Assembly: GCA_905250125.1 (NCBI GenBank)
Contig: CAJNOL010000315.1
Coordinates: 62,001 to 126,000, forward strand
DNA length: 64,000 nucleotides
From: Rotaria sordida
Lineage: Eukaryota > Rotifera > Eurotatoria > Philodinida > Philodinidae
Direction of reading: 5' to 3'
Made by a program: the position numbers and the translations under genes
Shown here: positions 25,001-37,016 of the stretch, piece by piece
Layout of the letters: the number at the start of each line of letters is the position of its first letter
Position numbering within the stretch: the first letter of the stretch is position 1
The notes under the pieces: model-generated
Seen by the model: only the letters and a program-made list of their open reading frames with translations
Told to the model about the DNA's origin: nothing
The model's database searches: none

Positions 25001-28000
25001 TACGTAACTTTTTCAGGAAAGAAAATATTTTTGAATGTTTCGTAAAAGATTAATGATAAAGTATATGTTGTTATTTAAGCTTCTGCTACTAATGAGCAAT
25101 CGAAAAGTTTTTTTGACAAGTCAAAAGCTATGAGTTATTGTATTCTTTTTGAACATGCTCAATTGTTTTATAGAGCGGATACTTCTCTATAAAATATGAT
25201 ATTGAACTAGGCAGTAGCTTTTATCCAATCATTTTTTTAAGAATTTCTTTCAATGTAAAACGTTTGTTGATTTTTCAAAAATGAACATTTAGCAAAAATG
25301 AAAATAGTGTATTTTGTAGGATAGGCTCTGATCTACAAGTTGATATATAAATAAAAATTTCAACTTTTAGTTTCGAATCGCAATAGTAAAAATATAAAAA
25401 TTTTGAAGTTTTTTGATTTTTCAAAGATTATTTCATTACTCTCGAATAATATTTCTAAGCCTATATTCGAAGAAAGCACAAAATTCTGGTCCTAACTTGC
25501 CGAGAATACTTTCTAGCAAATCAAAAGTGAACAAACATATTATCTAAAACGTTTCAATCACCCATTAGTTATCAGGTTTCGAAATCGGGCTACATTTTGG
25601 TAGCTTATACTGGATTAAGAATTCCTCATGCCTGCCCTCCTCGACTCACCTTGAAATGGCACTATTAAAAGTATATTTATTTTACACAATCCTTGTAGTT
25701 ATTTATGAGAATATTAGAAAAAGTTTATATTTTTATGTTTAAAAAAAGAGCATGAGAAACAAAATCGAGTTTCTTATTGAATTCGAAAGTGAAATGCTCG
25801 GTGATCAATTTCAAACAGTCAGATCGATTATTATTTCTAGCTACACAGTTAACATTATTCCACTTCAGTAACACTCATACCACTTAATACTATTGATAGT
25901 GCCTTCGGCCTTATGTGTAAATAAGGGGACTGTCATTGAACTGAATAAATGCTCTGCTTTTATTTATCGACTCAATGAAACTTCCGAAACGTTGGCAGAA
26001 TAAAGATTCCTCATTGTTACTAGTTGTGAGGTGTAAAATCTACGGAAGAAATTTCGACAATAAATCAAAATAAAAAAACAATTAAAATGTCACTATTGAA
26101 TTCGGATTACAATCGCTCTTTAACGTACTATTCTGTTACAATATTTGTAAGAGTTTAAAAAAAAACGAAGTCCACTGCTAAGTAGGAAGATTTTGAGCGT
26201 AAAATTTTCGCTTTTCCTCATATTTTTGGAGTGTCTACTAAAAACAAAATTAAGGATTCTAGTTAAAGATCAAACGTATATTTATGATTTCACTGATATA
26301 GACTATAACAAAAACATATTTGCATTGATAGATAATGAGTTTAAAAATTCCATTAGAAATCCGTCTGGAAACCTATTAATCCTAAACGTGCATGACTACT
26401 GTTTAGATATTAGTTTTTTGAGTTACTTCAATATGAATAGATTATGAATATATGTTGTTCTCTTCACACGAATCACTAATTTTACAAATAAACAGTCCAA
26501 AAGTATAGAAAAAAGTGAAAATCCTATCCCCAAAAACTCTCTTACTAACCAGTCGACCATGATTTTAAATCTTTCTAAATCTCATAATAAAATAGTACCT
26601 TCAAAGGCAATTCAAGCGCACAGAAAATTTCAAATTAAATATTGTTTATTTTCAAAGAAATAAAACTGTCGAGGTGTATAAAAAAAATTTCCATTTGCGA
26701 GAAAACGTCCCTAAATGTAACTTGCCAATCGAACTCACATTTTGCCCATAAGTAGGTCTCGTGAATCCTAGAATGCCTTGAAGATTTTAGTCTACAGCAA
26801 ACGTTCGAGATTTCTAGAACGACACAACCCTTTAGACTGAAATTTTCAGGAAATTCTGATATCCACGAGACCTGTTTATAAACAAAACTTCAGATTGAAA
26901 TTTTGTACTTCGATTTTTTCACAAATACCATACCATAGATAAAAAAATTCAGTAATGTAATAACTTATGGAGAACAGCGCATGTGGATGAATTCTTTTAG
27001 ATTTCTACTAGTCTCGTTAGAGCCTCCTGATGAGCAAAACATCAGTACCATTGATAATTCACACTTGAGAAGCTTCCATCCTGAATGAAATAGTTATCTT
27101 ATTGAATAGTATTTATTGTAAATGTTACATCGGTCTATCATTTGAAATAGAAAAACTCTAAATATTAGGTTTCACTTGCAAATATTCATACAATTGAGTT
27201 TTGTACCTCATCGCCAAATACTTTTTGATCATCTGTACTCATGAGTTTCATTTCGGCAGTCATTTCTTACGATCATTATTTCTGAATATTGATCACATGT
27301 ATTCATAAATATCGCCGTGATACGACACAGGGTGTGAATGCGGATGCAGTTATCAGAGAAAAGAATACTAAACGAATATCTACACCCACACCCTGCGCGG
27401 AACTGTCTGTAAACCATATATAGACTGCTGATATCATCTCAGAATATCAGTGATAGTCTCGGTCATCGAAATGCAGATCATCGAAAACAGATATTGACGA
27501 AAATGCAAATTATCGAATTTCGACAAATAACATACTGATCAAATCTTTTATCTAACAGTCTAATATTCGATAGATAATTTTAATGTAATTAAAAAAAATC
27601 TAAGTATCTATTTCTATATCTACCTGTTCTATAAGAATAATCATTCTTGTAACAATTGGATAATTTTCTTCAAGAATATAATGTACTGGAAAATATAAGA
27701 ATAATCCAATATAACAACAATATGCAGCCAACCAAAGCCAATCAAAAATCACTAAAAAAATAACAAGAAAACTCTTAAGAAATAAAAAACAAAAAAAAAA
27801 CCTATTCTTCTTACTTAAACTAGTCGTTTTTTGCTTAAGTTCTTCTGTATCTGTTGACACTGATGAACTAATTGGAATTAAAGAAAGACGTTGATATGCC
27901 CAAAAATGAAAACAATAATAAACAATTGCACATGTTGACATAAAAAGACAAAACCATAGACGTAAACATGTTGATAAATTCGAAAAATTCCATCGAATAA

Positions 28001-28740
28001 CATCAAATTGAAAATCAATTCTAAAATAAAAACAGACAAACAAAAAAAAAAAATTGTCATCCTCAAAAAATTCAATTCTACATACGCGCCCTTTTCAAAT
28101 AGATCCGTTATTGCAACTTGTAAAACAAGTAAAACAAGAATAGAAATAAATATCTGTCGTATTGATCGTATATGTGATACTTCAAGTAATTCTGTAAGTA
28201 TAGACGCACGCATACGAAAAATTTTTGTTGGAAATGCTGATAATGTTCTATTTTAAACAAGGTCAAAAAAAAAAAATTTATAAAATTCTTTTATTTTTCT
28301 CAAACTTTTTTATATCAACACTTTGTTTTGATGCAATTGTCTGTGCGGATGTTTCATCTCCTACTTTATTTATTGATACTAAATCATTATGAGATACAAT
28401 AGGTTGTTGAAGAATTTCATTAATTAATGGCATTTTTGATGCTTGTTTTATTTCTGATGAAAATTCTTCAAAACGATTTGTTACATAATTAAGCATTTCA
28501 GAACGAAGTCGCTAATTACAAGAGAAATTTGTTATTGTCGTTTTTTTTTTTCTTATATTAAATTTTATTCATTAAAACATACTTCAGTTGCATTTTGAAT
28601 TTTTACTGTTCGATCAACACGAGTAAATTCAGCACTTGCAGATCGTTCTATAATTAAAATACAAGAAAAAAAAGAAGAATAGAAAAAAAAAAGCACAAAA
28701 ACTGAAACGAACCATGACCACGTCTTTCAGTTGAAGTCAT
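22063..28740 (-). CDS. soat: Sterol O-acyltransferase (ACAT/SOAT), MBOAT family
   Basis: Endoplasmic-reticulum membrane enzyme that joins fatty acyl-CoA to cholesterol or related sterols. Predicted 597 residues. Exons in order: 28740-28713, 28647-28583, 28511-28306, 28247-28086, 28020-27815, 27751-27624, 24968-24884, 24829-24482, 22963-22887, 22833-22783, 22719-22672, 22607-22472, 22384-22239, 22170-22063; every phase agrees. Family landmarks in order: HIRSIRQIF first membrane region, [45 protein letters not shown] (433-439), SYYRTWN, VVHDWLY, the catalytic-His motif SACVHEY (His490), and the C-terminal block [12 protein letters not shown] then EWYARQNCP. It is SOAT rather than DGAT1 because of the LIYRDSYPR and EWYARQ blocks. 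Motif FYxDWWN has Thr in place of Asn. Two introns are swollen (22964-24481 and 24969-27623) and carry inverted-repeat elements. Confidence 0.95.
23463..24250. repeat. Large imperfect palindrome (foldback element) in a SOAT intron
   Basis: Left arm about 23463-23760 and right arm about 23925-24250 are reverse complements over some 300 bases. Examples: AAGATAAACTTATACAAATTTTG against the end at 24228-24250, and TATTTAATAGTCGTAATAAA near 23665 against its complement near 23985. The loop is about 165 bases. No transposase reading frame. The flanking piece at 23345-23390 (TTTGTAGA ... GCGCATCAAATGGTATATA) resembles 55400-55435 inside the palindrome of the K+ channel gene, suggesting one element family. 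Confidence 0.75.
24969..27623 (-). other. 2.6-kb SOAT intron with unrecognised sequence
   Basis: The longest SOAT intron. It contains a small hairpin element (26748-26880, listed separately), a short inverted repeat CAGGGTGTG/CACACCCTG near 27328 and 27388, and an 84-codon open frame at 26193-26447 with no recognisable domain. No exon fits between the phase-0 junction that joins 27624 to 24968. Confidence 0.5.
26748..26880. repeat. Compact hairpin repeat in SOAT intron
   Basis: About 50 bases at 26748-26797 pair with 26831-26880 in reverse complement with a few mismatches (AGGTCTCGTG against CACGAGACCT is perfect). The loop is about 33 bases. A MITE or hairpin-forming element is likely. The sequence GAAATTTTTCAGGACATTCT near 8700 in the EGF gene resembles part of the right arm. 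Confidence 0.65.
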
Positions 28741-30286
28741 TATTGATATAAAATATCGAATAATAATTTTTGATTGACAATCTAAAGTGTTCGATTTATG
28801 CTTATAAATTTATGAAGATATGAAAAATAATATAAAAGCAAACATAAATGCACTCTTGTTATGTTATCTATTGATAAGCAAAAGTGAAACACAATGAAAT
28901 AAAAGCAAAAAAAAAGAAAAACTTCACCCAGATAATAATTAGTATATGTGATACCTATGTAAACTATCAGTAGTAGCAAAAATAGTATCACACATGCTAT
29001 CGATAGTATTCATATACTACTTCATATTTCGTTATACTCCTTTAGAAATCAAAAATATATCATACTTATATACATACAACTTTAATATACATTCACACAC
29101 TCAATATATGAAATACGTATATCTTGTTTCGAGTGTCAAATAATAATTCACTACAATAATTTAGTGTCGTTAAAAAAATGTTGTCGTCACTCAGTTTGTT
29201 TCTCTTATTTATAAAATTTATGCGCGTAGCGGACAATATTGAGAAAAGAAAAGAAAAGAAAAAAAAAAGAAACGTCGCACCATCGTTTGTTTGACCTCTG
29301 TAAGGCTATATTTGTAAAATAAGAAATTTATTAGTCACAAATATTAATAAATACGCCCATTTATTTGTATCAATAAATAATTTTAATAGAGAATCGACTT
29401 AAATGAAATAAGTATTTGCTATTCTCTTATTAACTGAACACTTTCTTTTGAACATTCAAACATTTTCAATATAAATCCTCATTTTTTTTTCTACAATTCT
29501 CAGAATTTTTCAAAATCTCACTTGAAATGATTTAAACAGAAAGAGGAGAGTTGTACAATATAAAATCCATGATTCCTTACTAAATTCTATTGGTATATAT
29601 ATTTAGACCAATTAAATATTTTTTTATAACCATGAAAAAGATGCTTTATAATTCAATATGAAAAAAAATCTATCAATAATTTATATAGTTTAAACTTTTT
29701 TACATATTTATCAGTGATTATCAATAAATATTATTTCAGTTTAATATTGTATATTAGTGACCTCTAGAATAAAAATAATAATAAAAAATAATTCTAAAAT
29801 TTATTTAAATCATTTAAAATGAAATGAATTTTCTCTCATATAAATTATTTTATTAATTATCAAATAATAATTACTATCTAATTCATTGACATTCATTTCT
29901 CAATTTGAAATGATCCTCCTCTTTGACGCCGTACTACCCGTCATGATGTCTTCATTTTCATGTATGTATTTATTTTTTTTTTTGTGTTTAACACCCTCGA
30001 ATTAACAAAATCTATGTATATACATTTTATTTCTTTCTATTCTAGAAAGATCTACTGCCTTGTTGCACATGTTAATCGAACTATACAAGTGAACATAAAT
30101 TTAAAGCCCTAGACGAACGATACTATTTACTTTTTCTTTTTCTTTTGGTTTAAATCAAATGTGACTACACTTGGCCAGTATATATCTGCTTGTAGTCATC
30201 ATCTAATCGAAATCGTTATAAGAAAAAAATAAAATCTATAAGATTATCGTCACTTTTCATCCGCCATAGCTAAAGAAAATATCAAA
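28741..30286. other. Divergent upstream region of SOAT and LSM14 genes
   Basis: About 1.5 kb between two divergently transcribed genes, very AT-rich. A locally less AT-rich patch at 29922-29960 ends in ATGTATGT and could be a 5' UTR exon or short upstream frame of the LSM14 gene, but this is weak. No other feature seen. Confidence 0.45.
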
Positions 30287-32105
30287 ATGAGCTTAGCTAA
30301 TAATTCATCTGTAAAAAAACCATCATCATCTGGTACAACTGATTCACCATATCTTGGCTCGAAAATTAGTCTTGTTTCAAAAGCTAAAATTCGTTATGAA
30401 GGTATTCTATATACAATTGATGCTAACGAGTCAACTGTAGCACTTTCAAAAGGTAAACATCTTACAAAAAGTAAAAAAAAATAATATTGTTATTATTTCA
30501 TTTTTCTTTTAGTGCGTTCTTTTGGCACAGAAGATCGTCCGACTGATCGACCTGTACCAGCACGTGATGAAATCTTCGAATATATTATTTTTCGCGGTGC
30601 TGATATTGAAGATTTACAAGTTCGTGAACCTCCGCAAAATACACTTACACAAGATCCAGCTATTGTTGAAGTAAACTCAATCATCTATTTTTCATTTATC
30701 AAAAATCTTTATTTTTTTATTTTATCATAGTCATCTATGTATCCTACGAGTGCTCGTTCCACCACAACTGGAACAAATAATACTCTTGGAGGTAATCAAG
30801 CACGTTCATTATCAAATCAAGGCACAATGCCATCACCACCTGTTCAACAAGGTCTTAATAAAGGATTAAAATCTTCGTCTAATACGGATCCATTACGTCA
30901 GTTAAATTTAAATCAACAACAATCATCAAGATTATTTAGTCAACAATCAACATCAGCACAACCCGAAGGACAAGATTATTCATATAATAATAATCAACGA
31001 CGTGGTCGTCAACAACAAGATTATTACAATGATTTTAATAGTAGTAATAATAATAATAATATTAACAATAATCGTCGAGGTAATCAAAAATATAATTATG
31101 CTGAATGGCCTCGTACAAATAACTCTGGTTGGGACAATAATTATCGTCAACAACAACAACGATATCCTCGACAACAACAACAACAAAATTATGAAGGAAA
31201 TCGTTTTTATCCATCCAGACGTAAGCTTTATATCTTTTTATTAAAATCTATTCATTCTCTTTTTTTTTTTTTTTTTTACCTTTCATATAAAAGGTACAAA
31301 CAATAATCAACAAACTAATGGATATTATGGTTATCGTGAACGACGTAATTCAACAGGTGGTATAACAGGTAATCAACAAAATCAACCACGAAATAATCGT
31401 CAACAACGTGAACGTGCTAATTCCATACGTGGTAATAGTAATAGTCGATCAACATTAAAATTTGTTGGTGATTTTGATTTTGAAAAATCTAATGCTGAAT
31501 TTGATAAAAATGCTATTGAAGATGAAATAAAAAAAAGTTTATCAATTAAAACAACTAAAGATAGAGATGATAATACATTAAATACAGAAAAAGATAAAGA
31601 AAAAGAAAATGAAAATGAACAACAACAACAACAACAACAACAAACTAATTCACCAACAATTAAATTAGATCAACAACAACAACAACAAGAAACAAATCCA
31701 GAAGGTTATTATGATAAACAAAAAAGTTTCTTTGATCGAATCTCATGTGAAACAACAGAAAAAGAAAAAACGTATGTTGAACAAAACAAAAGAAATTTTA
31801 AACTTATGTATTTTTTTTATAGTACTTCACGTCGTAATTGGAATGAAGAGCGTCGTATAAATGCTGAAACATTTGGTTTAAAATATCGTCCTGTACAACA
31901 AGGTAATAATCAACGTTATGGACAAGGAGGTTATTATAATAATAATCGACGATATAATGCTGGCCAACAATCATATTATGGTAATGGTGCACGTTATCAA
32001 CGTGGTGGTGGTGGTGGTGGTGGTGGAAATTATGGAGGTGATCAACAACGTGGTCGAAATTCAACATATTATGGCAATACAAACAAACGAATGCAAGCCT
32101 ATTAG
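30287..32105 (+). CDS. lsm14: LSM14/RAP55/Trailer-hitch P-body RNA-binding protein
   Basis: Cytoplasmic mRNP and P-body scaffold that binds the DEAD-box helicase DDX6/Me31B and takes part in translational repression, by family. Predicted 524 residues from exons 30287-30452, 30513-30670, 30731-31220, 31294-31771, 31823-32105, with matching phases. The N-terminal LSm14 domain covers about residues 22-100 ([42 protein letters not shown]). Next is a Gln/Asn-rich segment. The FDF motif sits at 332-334 in a [13 protein letters not shown] context, then a poly-Gln run, the FFD box ([13 protein letters not shown]) and the TFG box ([17 protein letters not shown]). The end is rich in RGG, Tyr-Gly and Gly repeats. 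All hallmark motifs are present and in the usual order. A candidate AATAAA signal lies at 32498-32503. Confidence 0.96.
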
Positions 32106-35100
32106 AAGCATAACAAATTTTTGTAAGAAAAAAAAACAGCGGCTGTATTTGTGTGTGTGTGTATGTTAAAGCGAGTACATAGCAGTCATTTGGTATAACC
32201 GTTCGTTTTCTTTTTTTTTTCTTTTTTCTTGTCTTTCGTTTGTTCGTATAAGCTGTCATTTCTTATATCTATCCTCTGAACATTTTACTTTTTCTTTTGG
32301 CTGATTTTTTGACTGTCGTTCTCGTGCTGTTTTTTTTTTTTTATTTAACATAAACCTATAACTAATTATCATATGTTGAGAAGAAAGAACAACTGAAAAT
32401 TACAAAAATACATTTAAAAGCATGATTTAAATATATATGTAGATTTTTTATTTGTATCAAACAGGAGCTAAGTTTTTTTTTTTTTGAGTTATAAACAAAT
32501 AAAAAATGATGCAAAAGATCGATATAAGAATGAATAAACAATTTTAAGATTTTATTTTATTAGATAAAATTTTGTGTTCAATTTGAAATGTATTAGACTT
32601 ACATGTTAATGTGAAATTCTATTAATCAGACTTGAAAAATGATTGAATCTTTTGCAAATAGGTTATATCAAATTTCAAGTCGTCGACTAAATGCATAAAA
32701 AAATTGAGTATTGAAGAACTTTTCAAAATGTGATACGAATAAATTCTGGAATAGTCTTCTCTAGACAAAACTTGATCTCGTACATCTCTATCCTTGGCTC
32801 AATCGGTAAAAACCCGATCTCTTTTGTAGATCAATTAACCAACTACTTCTTATAAAAAAGAATTTATTTATAAAATTCCACCAAGAAATTGAGTGAAATA
32901 CATATAAATCTCGAGTTTTCTATCTGCTAATATTGATTATTTAGTCTGTCACGTGCTACATACGCTAATGCTAAGAAATAAAGGACAACTGCTGCAAAAT
33001 TCTTCATGTGGTACCTTATAACAAATGATATATAACGACAGCTGTAGTTTATTTTATCTAGTTTTCCTTAATAAATACTTAATTTCTTCACAAGAAATGA
33101 TAAGTCTGATGTTTTTTTTTTCTTATTTGAAATTACTTGAAAGTAGAATGTGTACTTCTTTATTTTTACTTGTCATGAAAAAGTTGAGAAAAATAGTGTT
33201 ACCCTTACTTAAATGACTTTTCCATTTGTCAACTATCATTGCCGATCGAAACAAAAAAAAACAGTACAATATTCAATTTTTGAATAGATTTCATACTCTT
33301 TTATTTATTCTAATAAAGACCTAAGCTTGTTTTTGAAAATCGCATGAGACTAGCTGACGGCGAAAACTTTATATTAAAACGATTTTTTTTTCATTATTTA
33401 TGCAATTAGAATATGATCAGAGACCTGCTGGCCATTAAGAGTTTCGGACAGCTAGTACCAAACAGTTCAAAAGTGAGCATGAAATTTTAAGAAGGAAAAA
33501 TTTCTACTGTAGATAAAGTTTACTTTCTGAACTGGTTGGTAACTTTCCTTGACTGTCATCAATGCATGCAGTAGGCACCGAAACTACTCATCCTATATAG
33601 TGGAAAGCATTAAGTAAATATTGAGAGATGACGACTAGAAATTTATCGACTCGAAGTTTCGAATTTGTTCTTCTCGAATATGCAAATGATGAAAATCAAC
33701 AAAACCTAGCAAAGATATATTAGCTTCAGTATTCTTAAAAGTAATAAAAAAACTGGATCGCTTCGAAGTTTGTTGCCAATATAAAGAACAATACTCTAGA
33801 AATTTTTTTAAAATTTTCGTATTCATGAAATTTCGAAAAACTTAAACCGCGTCTATTTGTAATGTTTATAAGAAAAATAACTTATCTATTACTTACTAAT
33901 GAATAGTTTCATGAAAAAGTAAATTTTATTGTATCTATTGTAGGGTTTGCAAAGTTTCTCTACTCGAATTCTATTTCAATTGCTATGTTAATAGTGTCTT
34001 AAAGTTAAGAAAAATTCATTGTGTTTGAATTGTAAAAAAAAGAACTAAACTTTTATATTAAACTATTCATATGTTTAAAAAAAAATCTTTCAAAAAGTCT
34101 CATCTAATTCAATACCTTTTAGACACTACAAACGGAATAAATTCCGATTATTTCTATAAACGATCGATTTCATTTCTTATAAAGATTATCTTAAAAGTTA
34201 AATAAATCATTTATTTTTCTCTTACGTCTCATATGTATTACAATTATTTTATTGATAAATTTGTAAGTATTTTTATAGATTTAAAAAAAAAAGAAAATAT
34301 CATTTCCTATTATTCTTATTAAAAATTTGTTAATTGATAGTATTTGTGCGTTGTTCCAAAAATAATATGTGCAGTAAAACTCAGCGTTTAATTAATTTCA
34401 TGATTAATTACAATTCTTCAATTATAACACAATAGATTCAAAAACTTAAGCGAATTAAAATTGATTGAAATGTAGCAAACGACGCATGACTAAACGATAG
34501 TTCAGACACATTCAACATCAAAGTAAATATTGTTCTTCTGTGTTAGACTTTCCTTATACATTTTCCCAAACAAAAAAAGAAGCCGGTAAAATTTCTTCCA
34601 TGATGCATTTCTATCACCATGTAAAAGCACAATTCGTCTAAGACTAACAAAAATTGCTTCACTATTATTAGATGCAGGCAAGATAAATTGGAGTTCGGAT
34701 TAGATTTTTCCGGTTGAGATTGGAATCCAACACCAATACTTTTCTATTGAGAGCGATATCTTGTATGATCTTGTAAAACTTGTGACGAATGTCATATTGA
34801 CACGATACCTTCATGTCTGTGTACTATATTTAAAATTCGTTTCTTTTGTAAATTAGTCATCAAAAATAAATCTCATTCATGTTGAAATAATCTATCACTA
34901 TAGACAGTTGCGTCAAAATAAAACGACACCTCTCTCATCCTCAATTCATTTAATACAATTAACATTAAAACACTAACAATCAAGCCGCTTCTCTAAGCTG
35001 TTAATTATGTATCTAATATTATACGATAAAAAGCAATTATCTTCTTTTATTCGTTATTCAACAAAATATTTATTTTATTTTTCTTTTTTTTTTTTTTGTA

Positions 35101-35619
35101 ACATATAAACAAATATTATACATATAATTGCTTTTCAATGATTTCACACATGAATGAAAATAAACGTTAACAGCTTATCAAATAATATTTATGAATTGTC
35201 ATTTTATAAATGAGATCAAGTCTACACTTCATTAAAAAATAACGTGTTTTTTTTTATTTTTCTTCTTTATTATTATTATTATTATTATTATTATTTTCTT
35301 GTCACAAAGAAATTGAAGACAAAAGAAAATTAAAGTTGATGATTGATCTTTAATTTTTAACAGTCAATGCGGCACCCTTGATATGCGAATGATCCGCTCA
35401 TGAAAAAAGAGATGGTGTGAATATAAAAACAAACATCATTCAATCGATTGTTTTCTTTTTTCAAAGAAGATTAATTCATTTTTCTTTTCTTCTCTATCCG
35501 AGTAAAAAACAAAAATTTTATCCAATCAAATAGAAAAATCTTCTTTCTCTCTCTCTCTCTCTTTTCATCATATAATATAAGTTTCATATCTTCTTTCTTC
35601 ATTCATTTTTCAATTGATC
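32106..35619. other. Intergenic region between LSM14 and Gbx-like genes
   Basis: Begins with the LSM14 3' UTR (GT repeat near 32149; candidate AATAAA at 32498-32503). Positions about 32684-32810 match a repeat in intron 1 of the EGF gene. An ATT microsatellite lies at 35267-35295 and a CT repeat near 35546-35562, upstream of the Gbx-like start. No exon or RNA gene recognised. Confidence 0.5.
32498..32503 (+). terminator. Candidate polyadenylation signal of LSM14 gene
   Basis: AATAAA about 390 bases after the LSM14 stop codon, in a T-rich context. A second AATAAA follows near 32534. Position and motif fit, but no transcript end can be seen. Confidence 0.4.
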
Positions 35620-36152
35620 ATGTCAAAAAATTTTTTTATTGATGCTTTACTTAATAGTAATCATGATAATCAAAAACGTTCATCATCACTATATATGAAT
35701 TCATATTTACATGAACAAAGTTTAAATTCAGGTAAATATTAAATAAAAATTTCTTAATTTTATTTAAATAATTAAATTTTACAGATAGTTTAAATTTTCC
35801 AACGACAAGTGATAGTGATGAAGATGATAATTTATCATTAAATAAAAGTTCAACAACAACAACAACAACAATAACAACACGTCGTAAACGAACAGCTTTT
35901 ACAAATGAACAATTAATTGAATTAGAAGCAGAATTTCAACAAAAAAAATATTTATCACTTATTGAACGTTCACAAATAGCAGAAACATTAAATTTAAGTG
36001 AAATACAAGTAAAAATTTGGTGGCAAAATCGTCGAGCAAAATGGAAACGTATTAAAACAGGACAATTAAGACAATTTTCAACAAATTGTCAAACAAATAA
36101 TAAAATTTGTTGTCCTATACCAGTACATATTAAAAAAGATTTTCTATCGTGA
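35620..36152 (+). CDS. gbx: Gbx/unplugged-like homeodomain transcription factor
   Basis: Small nuclear transcription factor, predicted 159 residues from exons 35620-35731 and 35785-36152 (phase-1 junction). The N-terminus has FFIDALL at 5-11, similar to the Engrailed-homology repressor motif near the start of Gbx proteins. An acidic Ser/Asp stretch and a Thr run precede the homeodomain (about 69-128), which is not interrupted by an intron. Gbx signatures are RTAFT-EQL-ELE, KKYLSL-ERSQIA, L-LSE-QVKIW and RRAKWKRIKTG. Position 49 is Trp (W117) where nearly all homeodomains have Phe, so helix 3 reads IWWQNRRAKWK. The protein is much shorter than vertebrate Gbx and has a 30-residue tail containing CCPIP. 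Gbx is the best class; other ANTP-class genes fit less well. Confidence 0.88.
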
Positions 36153-36495
36153 TTTAATTTTGAACGTTGGTGTTTTTTTTTTTGTTTTCTGTATAAAAAT
36201 CCAACTTTAAATTAAAAGAATCTAGATTTAATCATACGTATTTCAAAACAATTGAATTCATTCATCAAAGGTAGACTATCTGATCTCTTTAATGAGTTGA
36301 AATTTACAGGGGTGCAACAAAATATGATATTACCACTCAAGAGATTGATGTTATATTACTGATATAATCATAAAAAGTCAAATATATAAGATCATTTACT
36401 CCTGCTGAGAGTCTGAAATCAGCTAAAAGATAAGATAGAGGATGAAATGCATATAATTTTGTGTAATAATTCTTTGAAACGTTTTAGTTCGCATT
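36153..36495. other. 3' flank of Gbx-like gene
   Basis: AT-rich, with an AATTAAA near 36207 that could serve as a polyadenylation signal. Nothing else seen. Confidence 0.4.
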
Positions 36496-37016
36496 AGTTA
36501 AGCAGATGTGCTATTGTCTAATTAGAAATTGTATAGTTTTCATCTAGAGAAAGAGTTCTTGTCATAGAGAAGTGTTGCTCTTATACAAAATTAGAAAGAA
36601 AATAAATTCATAAATAAATATTGAGATTATTTAGAAAAAACATAATTTCACACAATAACATTGAATAGAGTCCGTTGTGATGGTTCTGTGTCGAATTCGA
36701 AAATTTTGAATCTGACAGACTCTAACATTGAATATGTTCTAAGATTGATGTAAACATAATTTTAGGAGATGTTCGATATCACATAATGATGATTATGAGC
36801 ATTTTGCAAACATTTTATCCTGTTGTAGTTACTTTCGATGTTCTAATAATCTGTGAATTGATTATTTGCTCTAAATTATAAGAGAGGAACATTCTGTCTA
36901 CATGATGACACTTGGATGACTATACAGTTTCTAATTAGACAGTCGAACATTTTCTCAATGAAAAGAAGCATCAGCTTGAATATTTTGCATGTACACGATG
37001 GAACAGCTGCTTAACC
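36496..37016. repeat. Imperfect palindrome (foldback element) 3' of the Gbx-like gene
   Basis: The ends read GTTAAGCAG at 36497-36505 and, in reverse complement, GTTAAGCAGCTGTT at 37001-37014. Inside, TGTCTAATTAGAAA-TGTATAGT near 36516 pairs with its complement near 36920, and pairing continues for about 90 bases per side. The centre also holds GAGTC/GACTC half-sites around 36668 and 36717. No open frame. Boundaries are approximate. Confidence 0.6.

Noticed and set aside
26193..26447. Plus-strand 84-codon frame inside a SOAT intron
   Set aside because: No recognisable motif and opposite to the gene; likely chance.
33400..33560. Weak inverted repeat around ACCAAACAGTTCA and TGAACTGGTTGGT
   Set aside because: Short and poorly conserved; not enough to call an element.
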